Counted from the first letter of the stretch, positions 16,136-26,973 are shown. The stretch is DNA of 64,000 bases from Desulfovibrio sp. OH1186_COT-070 (GCF_003860215.1 NZ_RQYH01000011.1:1-64000); one strand, 5' to 3'. The notes: generated from the sequence alone by a model not told the origin. Numbers and translations are program-made.

Positions 16136-16911
16136 GCTGTCTCCGCAGCCGCCCGCAGTTCACGCAAAAGAGCGTCCCGCACGTCGGCGTGCGGCGGGCA
16201 GTCCCGCAGGCCCTGCAACAGGCTCGCGGCATGGCCGTCCCGCAAAAACTGCCGCCGACTGGAGGAAAAATGCAGGTCAAAGTACCAGGATCCCAGCAAA
16301 AGGCGAAAGTCGTTGACACACAGCAGATCAGCATAGGCCGCCGAGCGCCTCTCCAGCACCGCCTGTCTGACCTTCGGGCTTGCCAGCCCGGGATCGTCGG
16401 GAAGTTGCAGCACCACAGCGGGATGGTACGGTTCCGGGCCACGCAAGTGGCAGTCCATAACGCGCAAAATGTCCAGTTTGTCAGCATCGCGTACTACTGT
16501 GACCACAAGGGCCGTCTGCCGGGGCATATGCACTGGCAGGGAAAAACGGTTGTGCAGGCCAACGCCCGCGAGCACCAGCCGGGCGACATCCGGCGGTTCT
16601 TTGGCCAGCGCCCCTTCCCGCTTGAGAATGCGCACTCCCAGGTGCCCGTGGTTGCACGAATCCCTGTCGCGAAAAGTTCCGTACCGCAAATACTGCTCGA
16701 AGCGCCCCACGTCATGATACAGCGCGGCCAGCAGGCAGGAGCGCCCCACAAGAGGAGAAAAATTTTCCGCCTCCACCATGCGCGCGGCATTGGCGAAAAC
16801 AAGGAGGGAGTGCTCCATTTTCAGATCCAGCGGCCCCGGATCGCGGGCAGCCGAGGCGCGTTGCCGCGCAAAGTAATCCTGAAGCCATTGCTGATGCACG
16901 GCAATGTCCAT
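16132..16911 (-). CDS. HD-domain phosphohydrolase-type protein
   Basis: A 259-aa protein with an HD metal-binding arrangement: His34 (KMEHSLLVF), His66-Asp67 (LAALYHDVGRFEQYL), later histidines (SCNHGHLGVRIL; GVGLHNRF) and the distal Asp in VVRDADKLDILRVMD. HD proteins hydrolyse nucleotides or phosphodiesters. The substrate is not evident. ATG 16911 has GGAGAAACGG upstream; the longer reading frame to 16995 adds a basic, non-conserved leader. It is coupled to the downstream methyltransferase-like gene by ATGA and lies divergent from dnaE. Confidence 0.8.
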   Translation of the reverse strand: MDIAVHQQWLQDYFARQRASAARDPGPLDLKMEHSLLVFANAARMVEAENFSPLVGRSCLLAALYHDVGRFEQYLRYGTFRDRDSCNHGHLGVRILKREGALAKEPPDVARLVLAGVGLHNRFSLPVHMPRQTALVVTVVRDADKLDILRVMDCHLRGPEPYHPAVVLQLPDDPGLASPKVRQAVLERRSAAYADLLCVNDFRLLLGSWYFDLHFSSSRRQFLRDGHAASLLQGLRDCPPHADVRDALLRELRAAAETA

Positions 16912-17149
16912 CTGCCGTTTCTCCGTTTGGGTTTCTGATGCTGTTTTGGCGGCGGGTCTTTTTGCGCGCCAGCGCCCCGCGGCGGTTGGGATCAATGCCG
17001 CCCCGCTGAGTTTGCGCCTTCCTGCCGGGCGGCTTGAGCATCACGCGACTTTTTCCTATCATGAGCGCACAGCGCGTATCGCGCAGCTTCACATACACCC
17101 ACATCCGGAAACAGCCAAACACAATCTCGCCCGTACACCCGGAGCCGCC

Positions 17150-20100
17150 ATGTCCGATTTTGTCCACCTGCATTGCCATACCGAATACAGTCTGCTGGAC
17201 GGGGCCATTCGCATCAAGGATCTTTGTGCCCGCGCCAAGGATTTCGGCATGCCCGCCTGCGCCCTTACCGACCACGGCAACCTGTTCGGCGCGGCGTACT
17301 TCTACAAAGGCTGCAAGGACATGGGAATCAAGCCCATTCTGGGCTGCGAGGTATACGTCTGCCATGACCACAGAGACAAAAGCGCGGATTCTCCCCTGGC
17401 CCGCCGCCGGAACCACCTCATTTTGCTGGCCAGAAACATGACGGGCTACAAGAATCTGGTCAAACTGGTCACCCACGGTTTTTTGCACGGCTTTTACTAC
17501 AAGCCCCGCGTGGACAAAGATTTGCTGTGCACCCATGCCGAAGGACTTACCTGCCTTTCCGCCTGCATTGCCGGCGAAATTCCCCGCGCGATTCTGGCTG
17601 ATGACATGGACAAGGCCCTGACCCTGACCCGCGAATACGCAAGCATTTATCCCGGCCAGTTTTATCTGGAAATACAGTCCAACGGCCTCTCTGAGCAGGA
17701 AAAAGTCAATACGGCCCTGATGGAAATCGCCCACGACACGGGCATTCCCCTGGTGGCCACCAACGACTGCCACTATCTTGAAGCCGACGACGCCAAGGCC
17801 CACGAGGTACTGCTCTGCATCCAGACCCAGACCACCATGGACGATCCGAAACGCATGCGCTTCGAGACGCACGAATTGTATTACAAGTCCGTCGAAGAGA
17901 TGGAAAAGGCCTTTGCCCATGTGCCCGAAGCCCTGGCCAACACCGTGCGCATCGCCGAAGACTGCACGGTGGACCTGGATTTCGGCAAGCACTATTTTCC
18001 TGTCTATCCCCTGCCCGAAGGTGCCAGCATGGACTCGGAATTCCGCAGGCTGGCCGAAGACGGACTGGAAAAACGCCTGGAAAGGCACCCTGACCGCGAA
18101 AACCTTGATCCCCAAGTGTACAGGGACCGCTTGCGGCACGAACTGGACGTGATCATCCAGATGGGATTTTCCAGCTATTTTCTCATCGTGCAGGAATTCA
18201 TCAACTGGGCCAAAAACAATGCCGTGCCTGTGGGGCCGGGCCGCGGCTCCGCCGCCGGCTCCCTGGTGGCCTGGGCCTTGCGCATCACCAACCTGGACCC
18301 CATCCCCTACAACCTGCTCTTTGAACGTTTTCTCAACAGCGAGCGCGTGTCCCTGCCCGATATCGACGTGGACTTTTGCGAGCGCCGCCGCAGCGATGTC
18401 ATCAAACACATGGTGGACATGTACGGCGAGTCCTCTGTCGCCCAGATCACCACTTTCGGCAGCATGAAGGCCAAGGGAGTGGTGCGCGATGTGGGCCGCG
18501 CCCTGGGCATGAGCTTTGCCGAGACAGACCGCATTGCCAGACTGGTGCCCGCCGACCTGAAAATGACCATCGCCAAAGCGCTGGAAACCGTACCGGAACT
18601 GAAAGACCTCCACGCCACAGACCCGCAGGTGCGCCACCTTCTGGACACGGCTCGCCGCCTTGAAGGGCTTGCGCGGCATGCGTCCACCCATGCTGCGGGA
18701 CTGGTTGTTTCCGACGGCCCCATGCAGGAATACCTGCCCCTGTATCTGGGCAAGCGCGGCGAACTTGTTACCCAGTTTGACGGTCCCATGACGGAACAGG
18801 CCGGGCTGGTCAAGTTTGACTTTCTCGGCCTCAAAACCATGACCCTCATTCAAGACACTCTGGACAATATCGCCCTTCAGGGCCAGACCCCGCCCGATCT
18901 CGACAACCTCTCTCTCACCGATGCCGCGACGTACGATCTCTACGCCAGAGGCGACACTGACGGTATCTTTCAGGTGGAAAGTTCCGGCATGCGCCAGTAT
19001 CTGCGCCAGCTCAGGCCGTCCTGCTTTGAAGACATCATTGCCATGCTGGCCCTGTACCGTCCGGGGCCGCTTGGCTCGGGCATGGTGGACGAATTCATCA
19101 AGCGCAAGCACGGGCAGGTAGAGGTAAGCTATCCGCACGAATCCCTCACCGACTGCCTGCGCGACACGTACGGAGTCATCGTCTATCAGGAACAGGTCAT
19201 GCAGATCGCCCAGATCATCGCCAATTATACTCTGGGCGGCGCGGATCTTCTGCGGCGGGCCATGGGCAAGAAAAAGGTCGAGGCCATGGCCAGGGAGCGC
19301 GTGACCTTTGTGGACGGGGCGGAGAAAAACCATATCACCAGGCAAACGGCGGAAGAAATTTTCGACCTGATGGAAAAGTTCGCGGAATACGGGTTCAACA
19401 AGTCCCACTCTGCGGCGTATGCCCTTATCTCCTACTACACGGCCTATCTGAAAACGCACCATCCGGTCGAATTCATGGCAGCCCTGCTCACCTCGGAAAT
19501 GGGCAATCAGGACAAACTGCTCAAATACGTTTCGGCCTGCAAGGACATGGGCATCACCGTGGTGCCGCCCTCCGTCAACCGGAGCCAGCGCGAATTCACG
19601 CCCCATGAGGGTCAGATATTTTTCGGCCTGGGCGGCATCAAGAACGTGGGGGATGAAGCCATCCGCGAGCTGACGGACGCCCGGCTGCAGGCGGGAGAAT
19701 TCACGTCTCTTCTGGACTTGTGCTGCCGGGTCAACCTGCGCAAGGTGACCAAAAGGGTGCTGGAATCCCTTGTCAAGGGCGGAGCCTGCGACTGCTTTGG
19801 CGTGACGCGCGCGGCCATGCTGGCCTCTCTTGAGCTTGTGACCGCCCGCGCCCAGAAAAAAGCGCGGGAAAAAAACTCCAGCCAGATTTCCCTGCTGGTC
19901 ATGGCGCCGGAGGAGGAAACCGCGCCCCCGTCCGGCATCGGCATGGACTGCCCCGAAGGGACTTTGCCGGAAATGCCCGAAGACGACAAACTCAAGGCGG
20001 AAAAGGAAGCGCTCGGATTCTTTCTGACCAGCCACCCCTTGCAGCCCTATTGGCACGAAATACGCCGTCAGTGGCTGACAACCCTTGAAGAAGCGCGCGA

Positions 20101-20632
20101 TCTGCCCGCCGGAACAGAAATCCGCTGTGCTGTGCTGGTCACAGGCGTCAAGGAATTTCTGACAAAAACCCGGAACGAACGCATGGCCTTTGTCAACGTC
20201 GAGGACCTCACCGGCCACGCGGAAGTGACCTTTTTTCCCCGTTCCTATACCCTGTGCCGCGAGCTTCTGCTTTCGGAACAGCCCCTCTGCCTGGTGGCCC
20301 GCATCGACAGCCAGACAGACGCAAGCTCCGGCGACCCTGATGAAGACAGTGAAAAATCTTCTGAACTCAAACTGCAGGGCCAAAGTGTCTGCACCATGGA
20401 AGAAGCCTGCCGTCAGTGCGATACTCCCGTATGGGTGCAGGTTCCCCCAAACAGGCTGAACCGCGCCGACCTGCTGGCCCTGCGCACCATTCTGGAAAAC
20501 CACTCCGGCCCGGTGGAGGCCCGGGCCCAGATACGGATTGACGGGCACGTCTGCACACTGTCTCTTGCCGAAGAACTGAAGGTGACTCCGGGCCCAACGC
20601 TGGACAAGGCGCTTTCCGCCTGGGCATCATGA
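17150..20632 (+). CDS. dnaE: DNA polymerase III alpha subunit
   Basis: A 1160-aa replicative polymerase of the standard DnaE1 size. The N-terminal PHP domain begins FVHLHCHTEYSLLDGA. The polymerase core shows VPVGPGRGSAAGSLVAWALR and the catalytic acids in LPDIDVDFCERRR, then EYGFNKSHSAAYALISYYTA and the thumb/fingers elements. A tandem HhH segment and a C-terminal OB domain (about residues 990-1060) follow. ATG 17150 is preceded by GGAG. The opposite strand carries a 1278-codon open frame, an artefact of GC-rich codon use. Confidence 0.97.
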   Translation: MSDFVHLHCHTEYSLLDGAIRIKDLCARAKDFGMPACALTDHGNLFGAAYFYKGCKDMGIKPILGCEVYVCHDHRDKSADSPLARRRNHLILLARNMTGYKNLVKLVTHGFLHGFYYKPRVDKDLLCTHAEGLTCLSACIAGEIPRAILADDMDKALTLTREYASIYPGQFYLEIQSNGLSEQEKVNTALMEIAHDTGIPLVATNDCHYLEADDAKAHEVLLCIQTQTTMDDPKRMRFETHELYYKSVEEMEKAFAHVPEALANTVRIAEDCTVDLDFGKHYFPVYPLPEGASMDSEFRRLAEDGLEKRLERHPDRENLDPQVYRDRLRHELDVIIQMGFSSYFLIVQEFINWAKNNAVPVGPGRGSAAGSLVAWALRITNLDPIPYNLLFERFLNSERVSLPDIDVDFCERRRSDVIKHMVDMYGESSVAQITTFGSMKAKGVVRDVGRALGMSFAETDRIARLVPADLKMTIAKALETVPELKDLHATDPQVRHLLDTARRLEGLARHASTHAAGLVVSDGPMQEYLPLYLGKRGELVTQFDGPMTEQAGLVKFDFLGLKTMTLIQDTLDNIALQGQTPPDLDNLSLTDAATYDLYARGDTDGIFQVESSGMRQYLRQLRPSCFEDIIAMLALYRPGPLGSGMVDEFIKRKHGQVEVSYPHESLTDCLRDTYGVIVYQEQVMQIAQIIANYTLGGADLLRRAMGKKKVEAMARERVTFVDGAEKNHITRQTAEEIFDLMEKFAEYGFNKSHSAAYALISYYTAYLKTHHPVEFMAALLTSEMGNQDKLLKYVSACKDMGITVVPPSVNRSQREFTPHEGQIFFGLGGIKNVGDEAIRELTDARLQAGEFTSLLDLCCRVNLRKVTKRVLESLVKGGACDCFGVTRAAMLASLELVTARAQKKAREKNSSQISLLVMAPEEETAPPSGIGMDCPEGTLPEMPEDDKLKAEKEALGFFLTSHPLQPYWHEIRRQWLTTLEEARDLPAGTEIRCAVLVTGVKEFLTKTRNERMAFVNVEDLTGHAEVTFFPRSYTLCRELLLSEQPLCLVARIDSQTDASSGDPDEDSEKSSELKLQGQSVCTMEEACRQCDTPVWVQVPPNRLNRADLLALRTILENHSGPVEARAQIRIDGHVCTLSLAEELKVTPGPTLDKALSAWAS

Positions 20633-20821
20633 ACGTGCATATCCGGCGGCATGCCGGAGGGGTTGCCCGATACCATCAAATGGCGAAGGGCTGTACCCGG
20701 CAGCAGCATGCTGAAGGAAAGAACTCTAAACCATTTTTGAGGGATAGCCGATAGAGAAGGAAGTACCGGGCAAAATACTATGCTTGTGCCCATGGTGCGA
20801 TAAAAGGAGAGAGGGGAAACA
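20633..20821 (+). other. 190-bp leader between dnaE and the chemoreceptor gene
   Basis: No gene is seen. The sequence ends in AAAAGGAGAGAGGGG, a strong ribosome-binding region for the chemoreceptor. The GC-rich first half could fold, but it does not match a riboswitch class I can identify. Confidence 0.4.
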
Positions 20822-22906
20822 ATGAACATAAAAAACAAGATCGTATTGTTCTATATCTTGTCCTCGGCCGTAACCGTTTTTGCGATCATCGGCATCCTTG
20901 TCTACAAGGCCTACGAGTTTGAATACACAAACAGCGGGCGGCAGAACGCGCAGACTCTCGCCCACATCAACAAGTACATCGAATCCGTCTTTCACTCGGC
21001 GCAGCAGAACGCCCGTATGCTTGCGGCAACTCCGGAGGTTGACGCGGCCAGACACGGAATTCCCGACTTCACGCGGGCCACCGAACCCACCAAGGTGCTG
21101 CGCTCCCAGATGGACGAAGAAACGCAGGAGTTGGACAAGCTGCTCGAACGCATTGTGCAGACCCATCCTTCATATCTGGCTGCGGGTGTGGGGCTGGAAA
21201 CAGGACAATACACGGAATTTCCCCCATCGACGTTTTCTCCGGGCTATGACCCGCGCAAACGCGGCTGGTATCAGGGTATCATGGCCGCAGGCACGGACGT
21301 TTCCGTCAGCCCGGCCTATCTGTCCACAGCCGGCGATCTGGTCTGCGGCGTCACGGCAAAGATGACGGATGCGCGCGGCGCGGCAAAGGGCGTGGCTCTG
21401 CTGGAAATCAAGCTCACCAGCCTTGTGGAGATGGTCGCTTCTGTCCGCCTGTACGACACAGGCTATCTGGTGCTGCTGGAAGACTCGGGCACCATTCTGG
21501 CTGATCCGCGCCACAAGGAAGCCCTGTTCAAGAAAATCGGCGACGGCGTCATCCCCGGTCTTGCCGGGGCAATGCAACTTAAGGACGGCACAACGGTCAT
21601 CCGCATGGGCGAGCAGGAAAATCAGGTGACCGTTTTGACGGGCTTTCACGGCTGGAAACTCTTGGCCATTGTGCCGCAGGACGAAGTTTACGCCAGCGTC
21701 ACCGAGATGGTCCGCTTCGTCGGCCTGACCGGTTTTGTCATTCTCTGCCTTGCGGGGCTGGCTTCCTGGGGACTTGCCAGAAGCATCAGCACCCCCATTG
21801 TTTGTCTGGCCCAGACTTCCGAAGCTCTGGCGCAGGGCCGCCTCGACACTCCCCCGCCCCATGCCGCCATGTTCACCGGCGAAATGAAAATTCTGCACCG
21901 CTCCTTCTTCATGATGGTGGACAACCTCAAGCAGATGCTGGAAAAAGCCAGACTCAACGAAGAAGATTCCGCCACGCAGACGGCCAGGGCCCAGGAAGCT
22001 CTGGCCCAGGCCGAAATCGCCGGGCAGGAAATCGAAAAAAAGAACGCGCACATCCTCTCGGCCGCCCAGCATCTGGAACAGGCCATCCTGACCCTGAACT
22101 CCACATCCGACGCCTTGGCCGGGCAGATCGACCGATCAAAGGAAGACGCTTCCCGTCAGGCCGCAAGAATCACGGCAACAGCCGCAGCCATGGAAGAAAT
22201 GAACTCCACCGTGCTGGACATCGCCCGGAACGCGGGCCAGGCATCAGAAGCCTCCGCCCTTGCCCGCCAGAAGGCCGAATCCGGCGCGGAAGTGGTGCAG
22301 ATGGCCATTTCCGGCATCCAGACCGTGCGGGATCAGGCCCTCAAACTCAAGGAAGACATGGCGCAGCTTGACGAAAGCGCGCGGGCCATCAACCAGATCA
22401 TGAGCGTCATTTCCGACATTGCCGACCAGACCAACCTGCTGGCCCTCAATGCCGCCATTGAGGCGGCTCGCGCGGGCGAAGCCGGGCGCGGCTTTGCCGT
22501 GGTGGCCGACGAGGTGCGCAAACTGGCGGAAAAAACCATGACGTCCACAGCAGAGGTAGATCGGGCCATCACCGCCATTCAGGCCAGCACCAAGCAGAGC
22601 ATGGTGCAGATGGACGCTGCGGCAAATTCCATTGAGGAGGCCACACAGTTGATCAACCAGTCCGGCGGCTCCCTGCAGGAAATCGTGCAGATGGTGGACT
22701 CCACGGCGGATCAGGTGCGGGCCATTGCCACAGCGGCAGAGGAGCAGTCCGCCACCAGCGACGAGATCAACCGCTCCATTGCGGACGTCAACGAAATCGC
22801 AGGCACAACCGTTGATACCATGCGCCAGGCCGCCGATGCCGTGGTGGAGCTGGGGCGCCAGTCGCATGACCTGAAGGGGCTGGTGCAGGACATGAAAATG
22901 CACTGA
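20822..22906 (+). CDS. Methyl-accepting chemotaxis protein with periplasmic Cache sensor
   Basis: A 694-aa transducer. TM1 is at about 7-29. A periplasmic dCache-type sensor follows (about 35-290, with [20 protein letters not shown] and the [19 protein letters not shown] strands), then TM2 at about 297-318, a HAMP domain, and a signalling domain whose tip is [20 protein letters not shown] followed by [18 protein letters not shown]. The tip binds CheA/CheW. No cheR/B-binding pentapeptide is seen at the C-terminus ([12 protein letters not shown]). The ligand is unknown; Cache domains of this kind often bind amino acids or organic acids. It appears to be monocistronic, ending at the hairpin at 22955. 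Confidence 0.95.
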   Translation: MNIKNKIVLFYILSSAVTVFAIIGILVYKAYEFEYTNSGRQNAQTLAHINKYIESVFHSAQQNARMLAATPEVDAARHGIPDFTRATEPTKVLRSQMDEETQELDKLLERIVQTHPSYLAAGVGLETGQYTEFPPSTFSPGYDPRKRGWYQGIMAAGTDVSVSPAYLSTAGDLVCGVTAKMTDARGAAKGVALLEIKLTSLVEMVASVRLYDTGYLVLLEDSGTILADPRHKEALFKKIGDGVIPGLAGAMQLKDGTTVIRMGEQENQVTVLTGFHGWKLLAIVPQDEVYASVTEMVRFVGLTGFVILCLAGLASWGLARSISTPIVCLAQTSEALAQGRLDTPPPHAAMFTGEMKILHRSFFMMVDNLKQMLEKARLNEEDSATQTARAQEALAQAEIAGQEIEKKNAHILSAAQHLEQAILTLNSTSDALAGQIDRSKEDASRQAARITATAAAMEEMNSTVLDIARNAGQASEASALARQKAESGAEVVQMAISGIQTVRDQALKLKEDMAQLDESARAINQIMSVISDIADQTNLLALNAAIEAARAGEAGRGFAVVADEVRKLAEKTMTSTAEVDRAITAIQASTKQSMVQMDAAANSIEEATQLINQSGGSLQEIVQMVDSTADQVRAIATAAEEQSATSDEINRSIADVNEIAGTTVDTMRQAADAVVELGRQSHDLKGLVQDMKMH

Positions 22907-22954
22907 TGCAGCCGGGACGACACAACTTCCGCGAGGCGGGGTTTGTCATCAATC

Positions 22955-22992
22955 AGAAACGGCAAGGCCAGCGCTGCGGCCTTGCCGTTTCT
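22955..22992. terminator. 15-bp perfect stem-loop between convergent genes
   Basis: AGAAACGGCAAGGCC (22955-22969) pairs perfectly with 22978-22992 around an 8-nt loop. The right arm ends in TTTCT and the left arm starts with AGAAA, so it can serve both the chemoreceptor and the minus-strand J-domain gene. Confidence 0.75.
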
Positions 22993-23050
22993 GCACATGC
23001 GTTGCCCCGCCCTGACACATTGTCGCGGAGTCCCCAAACGGAGGCGAGCG

Positions 23051-25160
23051 TCAGAAGAGCAGCAGAAACACCAGCAGCAGAAACATGCCGCCGCCGAGCC
23101 ACGGCTCCACTGTGGTCACATATCCTGCGGCAAGGCAATAGATCAGGAGGGCGGTCAACAGCACGGGATGCCGGGCAAAAAACGCCCAGAGAAAAAATCG
23201 CTCACCCCGCGCGGCTTCCTCTGCTGCCCGGCGTTTTTCAAGGATTTTCCGCAAGCGCGGCAAGTGCCGCGCGGCCGCGCCCGGAGCGTTCCAAAGCGGC
23301 GCATACGCGTCGGCCACTACGGGCCAGATGCCGTCGGGCAGGCCGCCCTGCTCCAGAAAGACGCACAAATCCTCCATAAAGTCCGGATCCGGCAGGACAA
23401 TAAGAACCTCCGGCCGACCGAACACATGGTCCCACGGCGTGCGCCGGGTGCTTGCGGCAAAGCCTTTTTTGGTCAGCAAAAGGAGTTCCAGCGCTTTTTT
23501 GCGCAGCGCGGCGAGAAAAGCCTCTGCCCCGCCCCCAAAGATATCTTGCGCCAAAGGGTTCCAGGCGGGCCACTCGGCATGGGGGCCCGTATCTGCAGGC
23601 AGAAATTCCGCCAGGGGCAAAAGGCAGGGGGAGGTCGGCTGCCCGGATGCCAGATACCACTGGGCCAGGGCAATCTTCATGGCTTCCGGAGCCTGCGTTC
23701 CGGCGCACAGACCGGAGAGCAGGTCCAGAAAATACGGCTGGTGTCTGACCGTCGCCATGTCTGGGTGTTGCAGGGCCTGCTGCCAGACATAGAGAACCGG
23801 GCACTCAAGGCGTTTCAAGCGGTCCAGCGCCTCCCTGCACTGCCGCACATTTTCCTCCAGCGACAACAGAGGAACGTCCGCCGCAGGCAGACGCAGAACA
23901 GCGCGGAGCATCTCGCGCAATTCCCCCAGCGCAGGCAGGGGGCACGGCGCGGCGGAAGAAGCGAAGCCATATGCCGTATACAGGGCCTTGGCCGTGGGCA
24001 GCGAAAGGGAGGCGCGGCAAAGTTCCAGCAGACCGGCCAGAAATTCCCTGTCACGTCCCACAAGGACAAAATCTTCGCTGCGGAGCAGTGAAAGCCAGTC
24101 CTCCCAACGGGCATCTTCCTGCCGGTTCAGGATTTTCATGCTCCGGAGGCAGGAGGCGCGGGCTTTTTCCGTGCGGATTTTCCGTTCTTCCTCCTCGGGG
24201 GTCTGGGGAAAGTGCTCCGCACGAAATCGAGAAAAACCCTCCACGCCGCCGCCAGGCAGGGGGAGCGGCATCAGGGGAAAGCCCCCTCCTTCTCCGTCCA
24301 GCAGAGAAGGCATGCCCGGAAACAGCAGCGGCGTGACATGGCCCACCGGGGGAGGCGTTTCTCCTCTCCCGGTGGCTGCGGATGTTCCGGAAAACGTGCC
24401 GGAAGGAGCTGCACAACCTGTAGCAGCGAAAGACAGCGGTTCTTCCGCCGCCTGTTCCACATCAGGTGAAGCAGGCGGAATGGACGCCGCCCCCCTGACC
24501 GGAGGAAAAGAAAAGTTTTCTCCTGCCTCTGCTGCGGAGCTGCTGACGGAAGAAGGGGGCGCATCTCCCACCCCACGGTTTGCGGAGGCAAAGGACAGCG
24601 GCTTTTCCGCCGCCTGTTCCACATCAGGTGAAGCAGGCGGAATGGACGCCGCCCCCCTGACCGGAGGAAAAGAAAAATTTTCTCCTGCCTCTGCTGCGGA
24701 GCTGCTGACGGAAGAAGGGGGCGCATCTCCCACCCCACGGTTTGCGGAGGCAAAGGACGGAGGCAAAAGACAGCGTATCTTCCGTGACATCTTCCGCTTT
24801 GCACGGAACAATCGGAGAAGCCTCCCCTTCATCCTGCCCCGCACTCCCGCCCACCGTGATGCTGCGCAGATTGCCCCCGCCAGCCAAAAGCACGGGGTGT
24901 CTTCCTCCCTCCTCCCCGCTTGCATCCCTGCTCTCTTCCTCACGCGCATCCCGCATGGCCTCCCGATAGGCCTCGTGCAGACGGCGGAAGCCCTCGGGGT
25001 CTTCCTCCGGATGGCATTTTCTCGCCTTTTCCACATAGGCTCGCCGGATTTTCGCGGCGTCCCTGGTGGGCGGTATGCCCAAAATATTCCAAACAGACAC
25101 AGGCAGCCTCACAACAGGCAAAAGCTTCAAAAAAACAGGCGCAAAATACCGCGCCAGCAT
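23051..25160 (-). pseudogene. J-domain co-chaperone gene split by a 13-bp duplication frameshift
   Basis: ATG 25160 lies one base after the stop of the Hsp70 gene. It opens a J domain (WNILGIPPTRDAAKIRRAYV to EGFRRLHEAYREAMRD; residues 24-70). The invariant HPD is HPE (50-52). Reading continues to about residue 134. There a tandem 13-bp duplication (GGAGGCAAAGGAC 24746-24758, GGAGGCAAAAGAC 24759-24771) shifts the frame by one. Removing one copy joins LSFAS to ANRGVGDAPPSS exactly and restores a 698-aa protein. That protein has two copies of a 54-residue Pro/Ser/Ala repeat, a helical middle region, and two hydrophobic segments at the C-terminus (LLTALLIYCLAAGY; GGMFLLLVFLLLF). The downstream part stays open to 23051 with no further lesions. 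This means a recent inactivation, a slippage switch or a sequencing error. Confidence 0.8.
24433..24756 (-). repeat. Two 162-bp tandem repeats inside the J-domain gene
   Basis: Two almost identical in-frame 162-bp units (24433-24594 and 24595-24756) encode the 54-residue block beginning SFASANRGVGDAPPSSVSSS and ending PDVEQAAE(K/E)PL. A third partial copy is seen as SFAATG just beyond. The near identity points to a recent duplication, and the frameshifting 13-bp duplication lies at its border. Confidence 0.9.
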
Positions 25161-25161
25161 C

Positions 25162-26973
25162 CTACTGCAGGACGGAACCTGAAGGAGGCGGCCCCATGCC
25201 CTCCGGGTCGGCGTCTGCGGCATCATTGTCATCGACATCAAAGGCATCTGCATCGTCCATATCGTCCGAAGGCAGCAACCCGTACCCTGCGGAAAACTTT
25301 TCCACTCTTTCCAGTACTTCCCGAAAAACCTTTTTTCCCCGCGCAAGGGCAACGGGGCCTCCCGCAGCGCAGGCCTTCAAGAAATCCTCCACGGCAAGGA
25401 CCACCGCAGTCCTTTCATCTCCGGTGGTCTGCGCATACAGGCGCTCTCCCCAAGCCAGGAGCGCGCGGGCTTCCTCTTCTTCATGGGGGGGACGCTTCAG
25501 GGCGGCCAGGGCCTGTATGCGCTGCCGGGCTTCTTCTTCCGTCATGCCGCTGCGCTTTCCCAGCAAAATCTCCCGCCGCACCTCCCCAGTGCTGGGCACG
25601 GTTCCTTCCACCTCCAGCAGTCCATTGATATCATAGGTAAAGCGCACAGAAACGCATTCCTTTCCCGCAGGCGCAGGAGGAACATTGAGCGTCATTTCAC
25701 CCAACAGAAGATTGTCTCTACTGTAGAATTCTTCACCCTGCAAAATGTCCACATGCACTTTTGTCTGGTTGGCAGTCGTCGTCCGGAACTTTTTGACCCG
25801 GCTGCACGGCAGGGGGCTGTTGCGCTCGATGATGGACGCCATGTGCAGCGTGTCGTCCTCCCTGCTGCCCACAACGGATGTGCCCAAGGTAAAGGGGCAA
25901 ATATCCGTCATGATGATATCGCGCACTTCTTCCCTGCGCTCCCTGATGCCCGCATAGATCCCCAAACCCAACCCCACCACGGTGTCCGGAGAGAAGGGAT
26001 GGCCCACCTCGCGCCGCAAAAGCCGGGACAAAAAGGCCTGCACCACAGGCATATTGCATGATCCGCCCACCAGAATGATGTGGCTGATTTCCCGAAGCCG
26101 GGTTTTGCTGTCGGCCAGCACACGCCGCACCGGTGTGCCCATACGTTGAAAAAGAGGGCCACTCATGTCGATGAGCTTCTGGTTGGTCAACACCAACTTT
26201 CCGGCAGCCTCGCCCGCCGCGATATGCAGCAGGGTTTCTTTTCTGTTGCTCAGTTCGCGCTTGCAGGCTTCTGCCCGCTGCAACAGATCCGCCTGGGCCA
26301 GAGGCGAAAGCAGGTCCAAATCCAGCCCATTGGCCTCGCAATAGCCCAAGGCAATCTGCCGGTCGAAATCCCGCCCGCCCAACTGATTGTCGCCGGAAAC
26401 AGCCATGACGCTGAGCATGTTCTCAAAACAGTCCACAATGGAAACATCAAGAGTGCCCCCGCCAAAGTCGAAAATGAGCGCCTTCATATCTGTGCTCTGA
26501 TCATACAGGCGGCAGGTCAGGGCCGCGGCCGACGGCTCGTTGAGAATGCGCTCCACCCGCAGCCCAGCCAGGCGGCCCGCCGCCTTGGTGGCGGCACGCT
26601 GGGCATCGTTGAAGTAGGCAGGCACGCTGATGACGGCCTCGTTCACGTCTTCTCCAAGCCATTGCCCGGCATCATCCTTGAGCTTGCGCAGCACCAGGGC
26701 GGAAAGATCCTCCGGGGCAAAGGTCTGCCCCCCCAGAAAATATTTTTTGTCCGTGCCCATGAAACGCTTGAAGCCCGACGCGGAATATTCCGGCGCGCAG
26801 ACGAGCCTGTCCAGCGCGGCTTGCCCTACCAGCACGGAACCGTCCTCGGCAATGCTGACGGCGCTCGGCGTGAGTACGGACCCCAGGGCATTGGGCACAA
26901 GTTCGGCACTGGTTTCGCGCCAGACGGACACAAGGCTGTTGGAGGTTCCAAGGTCTATTCCGATGACTGGCAT
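25162..26973 (-). CDS. Hsp70 (DnaK-like) family chaperone
   Basis: A 603-aa Hsp70. The ATPase domain opens MPVIGIDLGTSNSLVSVWRE and contains VISVPAYFNDAQRAATKAAG, IFDFGGGTLDVSIVDCFE and VGGSCNMPVVQAFLSRLL. The substrate-binding domain follows from about residue 380 (NSPLPCSRVKKFRTTTANQT). The C-terminus is acidic and low in complexity, without EEVD. ATG 26973 has GGGAG six bases upstream; the longer frame to 27078 adds a Cys/Arg-rich leader without homology. Linkage to a membrane-anchored J-domain gene one base downstream suggests a dedicated Hsp70-J pair distinct from the main DnaK/DnaJ. Confidence 0.93.
   Translation of the reverse strand: MPVIGIDLGTSNSLVSVWRETSAELVPNALGSVLTPSAVSIAEDGSVLVGQAALDRLVCAPEYSASGFKRFMGTDKKYFLGGQTFAPEDLSALVLRKLKDDAGQWLGEDVNEAVISVPAYFNDAQRAATKAAGRLAGLRVERILNEPSAAALTCRLYDQSTDMKALIFDFGGGTLDVSIVDCFENMLSVMAVSGDNQLGGRDFDRQIALGYCEANGLDLDLLSPLAQADLLQRAEACKRELSNRKETLLHIAAGEAAGKLVLTNQKLIDMSGPLFQRMGTPVRRVLADSKTRLREISHIILVGGSCNMPVVQAFLSRLLRREVGHPFSPDTVVGLGLGIYAGIRERREEVRDIIMTDICPFTLGTSVVGSREDDTLHMASIIERNSPLPCSRVKKFRTTTANQTKVHVDILQGEEFYSRDNLLLGEMTLNVPPAPAGKECVSVRFTYDINGLLEVEGTVPSTGEVRREILLGKRSGMTEEEARQRIQALAALKRPPHEEEEARALLAWGERLYAQTTGDERTAVVLAVEDFLKACAAGGPVALARGKKVFREVLERVEKFSAGYGLLPSDDMDDADAFDVDDNDAADADPEGMGPPPSGSVLQ

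Noticed and set aside
16712-20548. 1278-codon open frame antisense to dnaE
   Set aside because: It mirrors dnaE codon structure, has no recognisable domain or ribosome site, and is a GC-rich antisense artefact.
20633-20821. Cyclic-di-GMP riboswitch upstream of the chemoreceptor
   Set aside because: Some purine-rich loops and AAACCAT look suggestive, but the paired stems and the conserved GEMM sequence blocks are not there.
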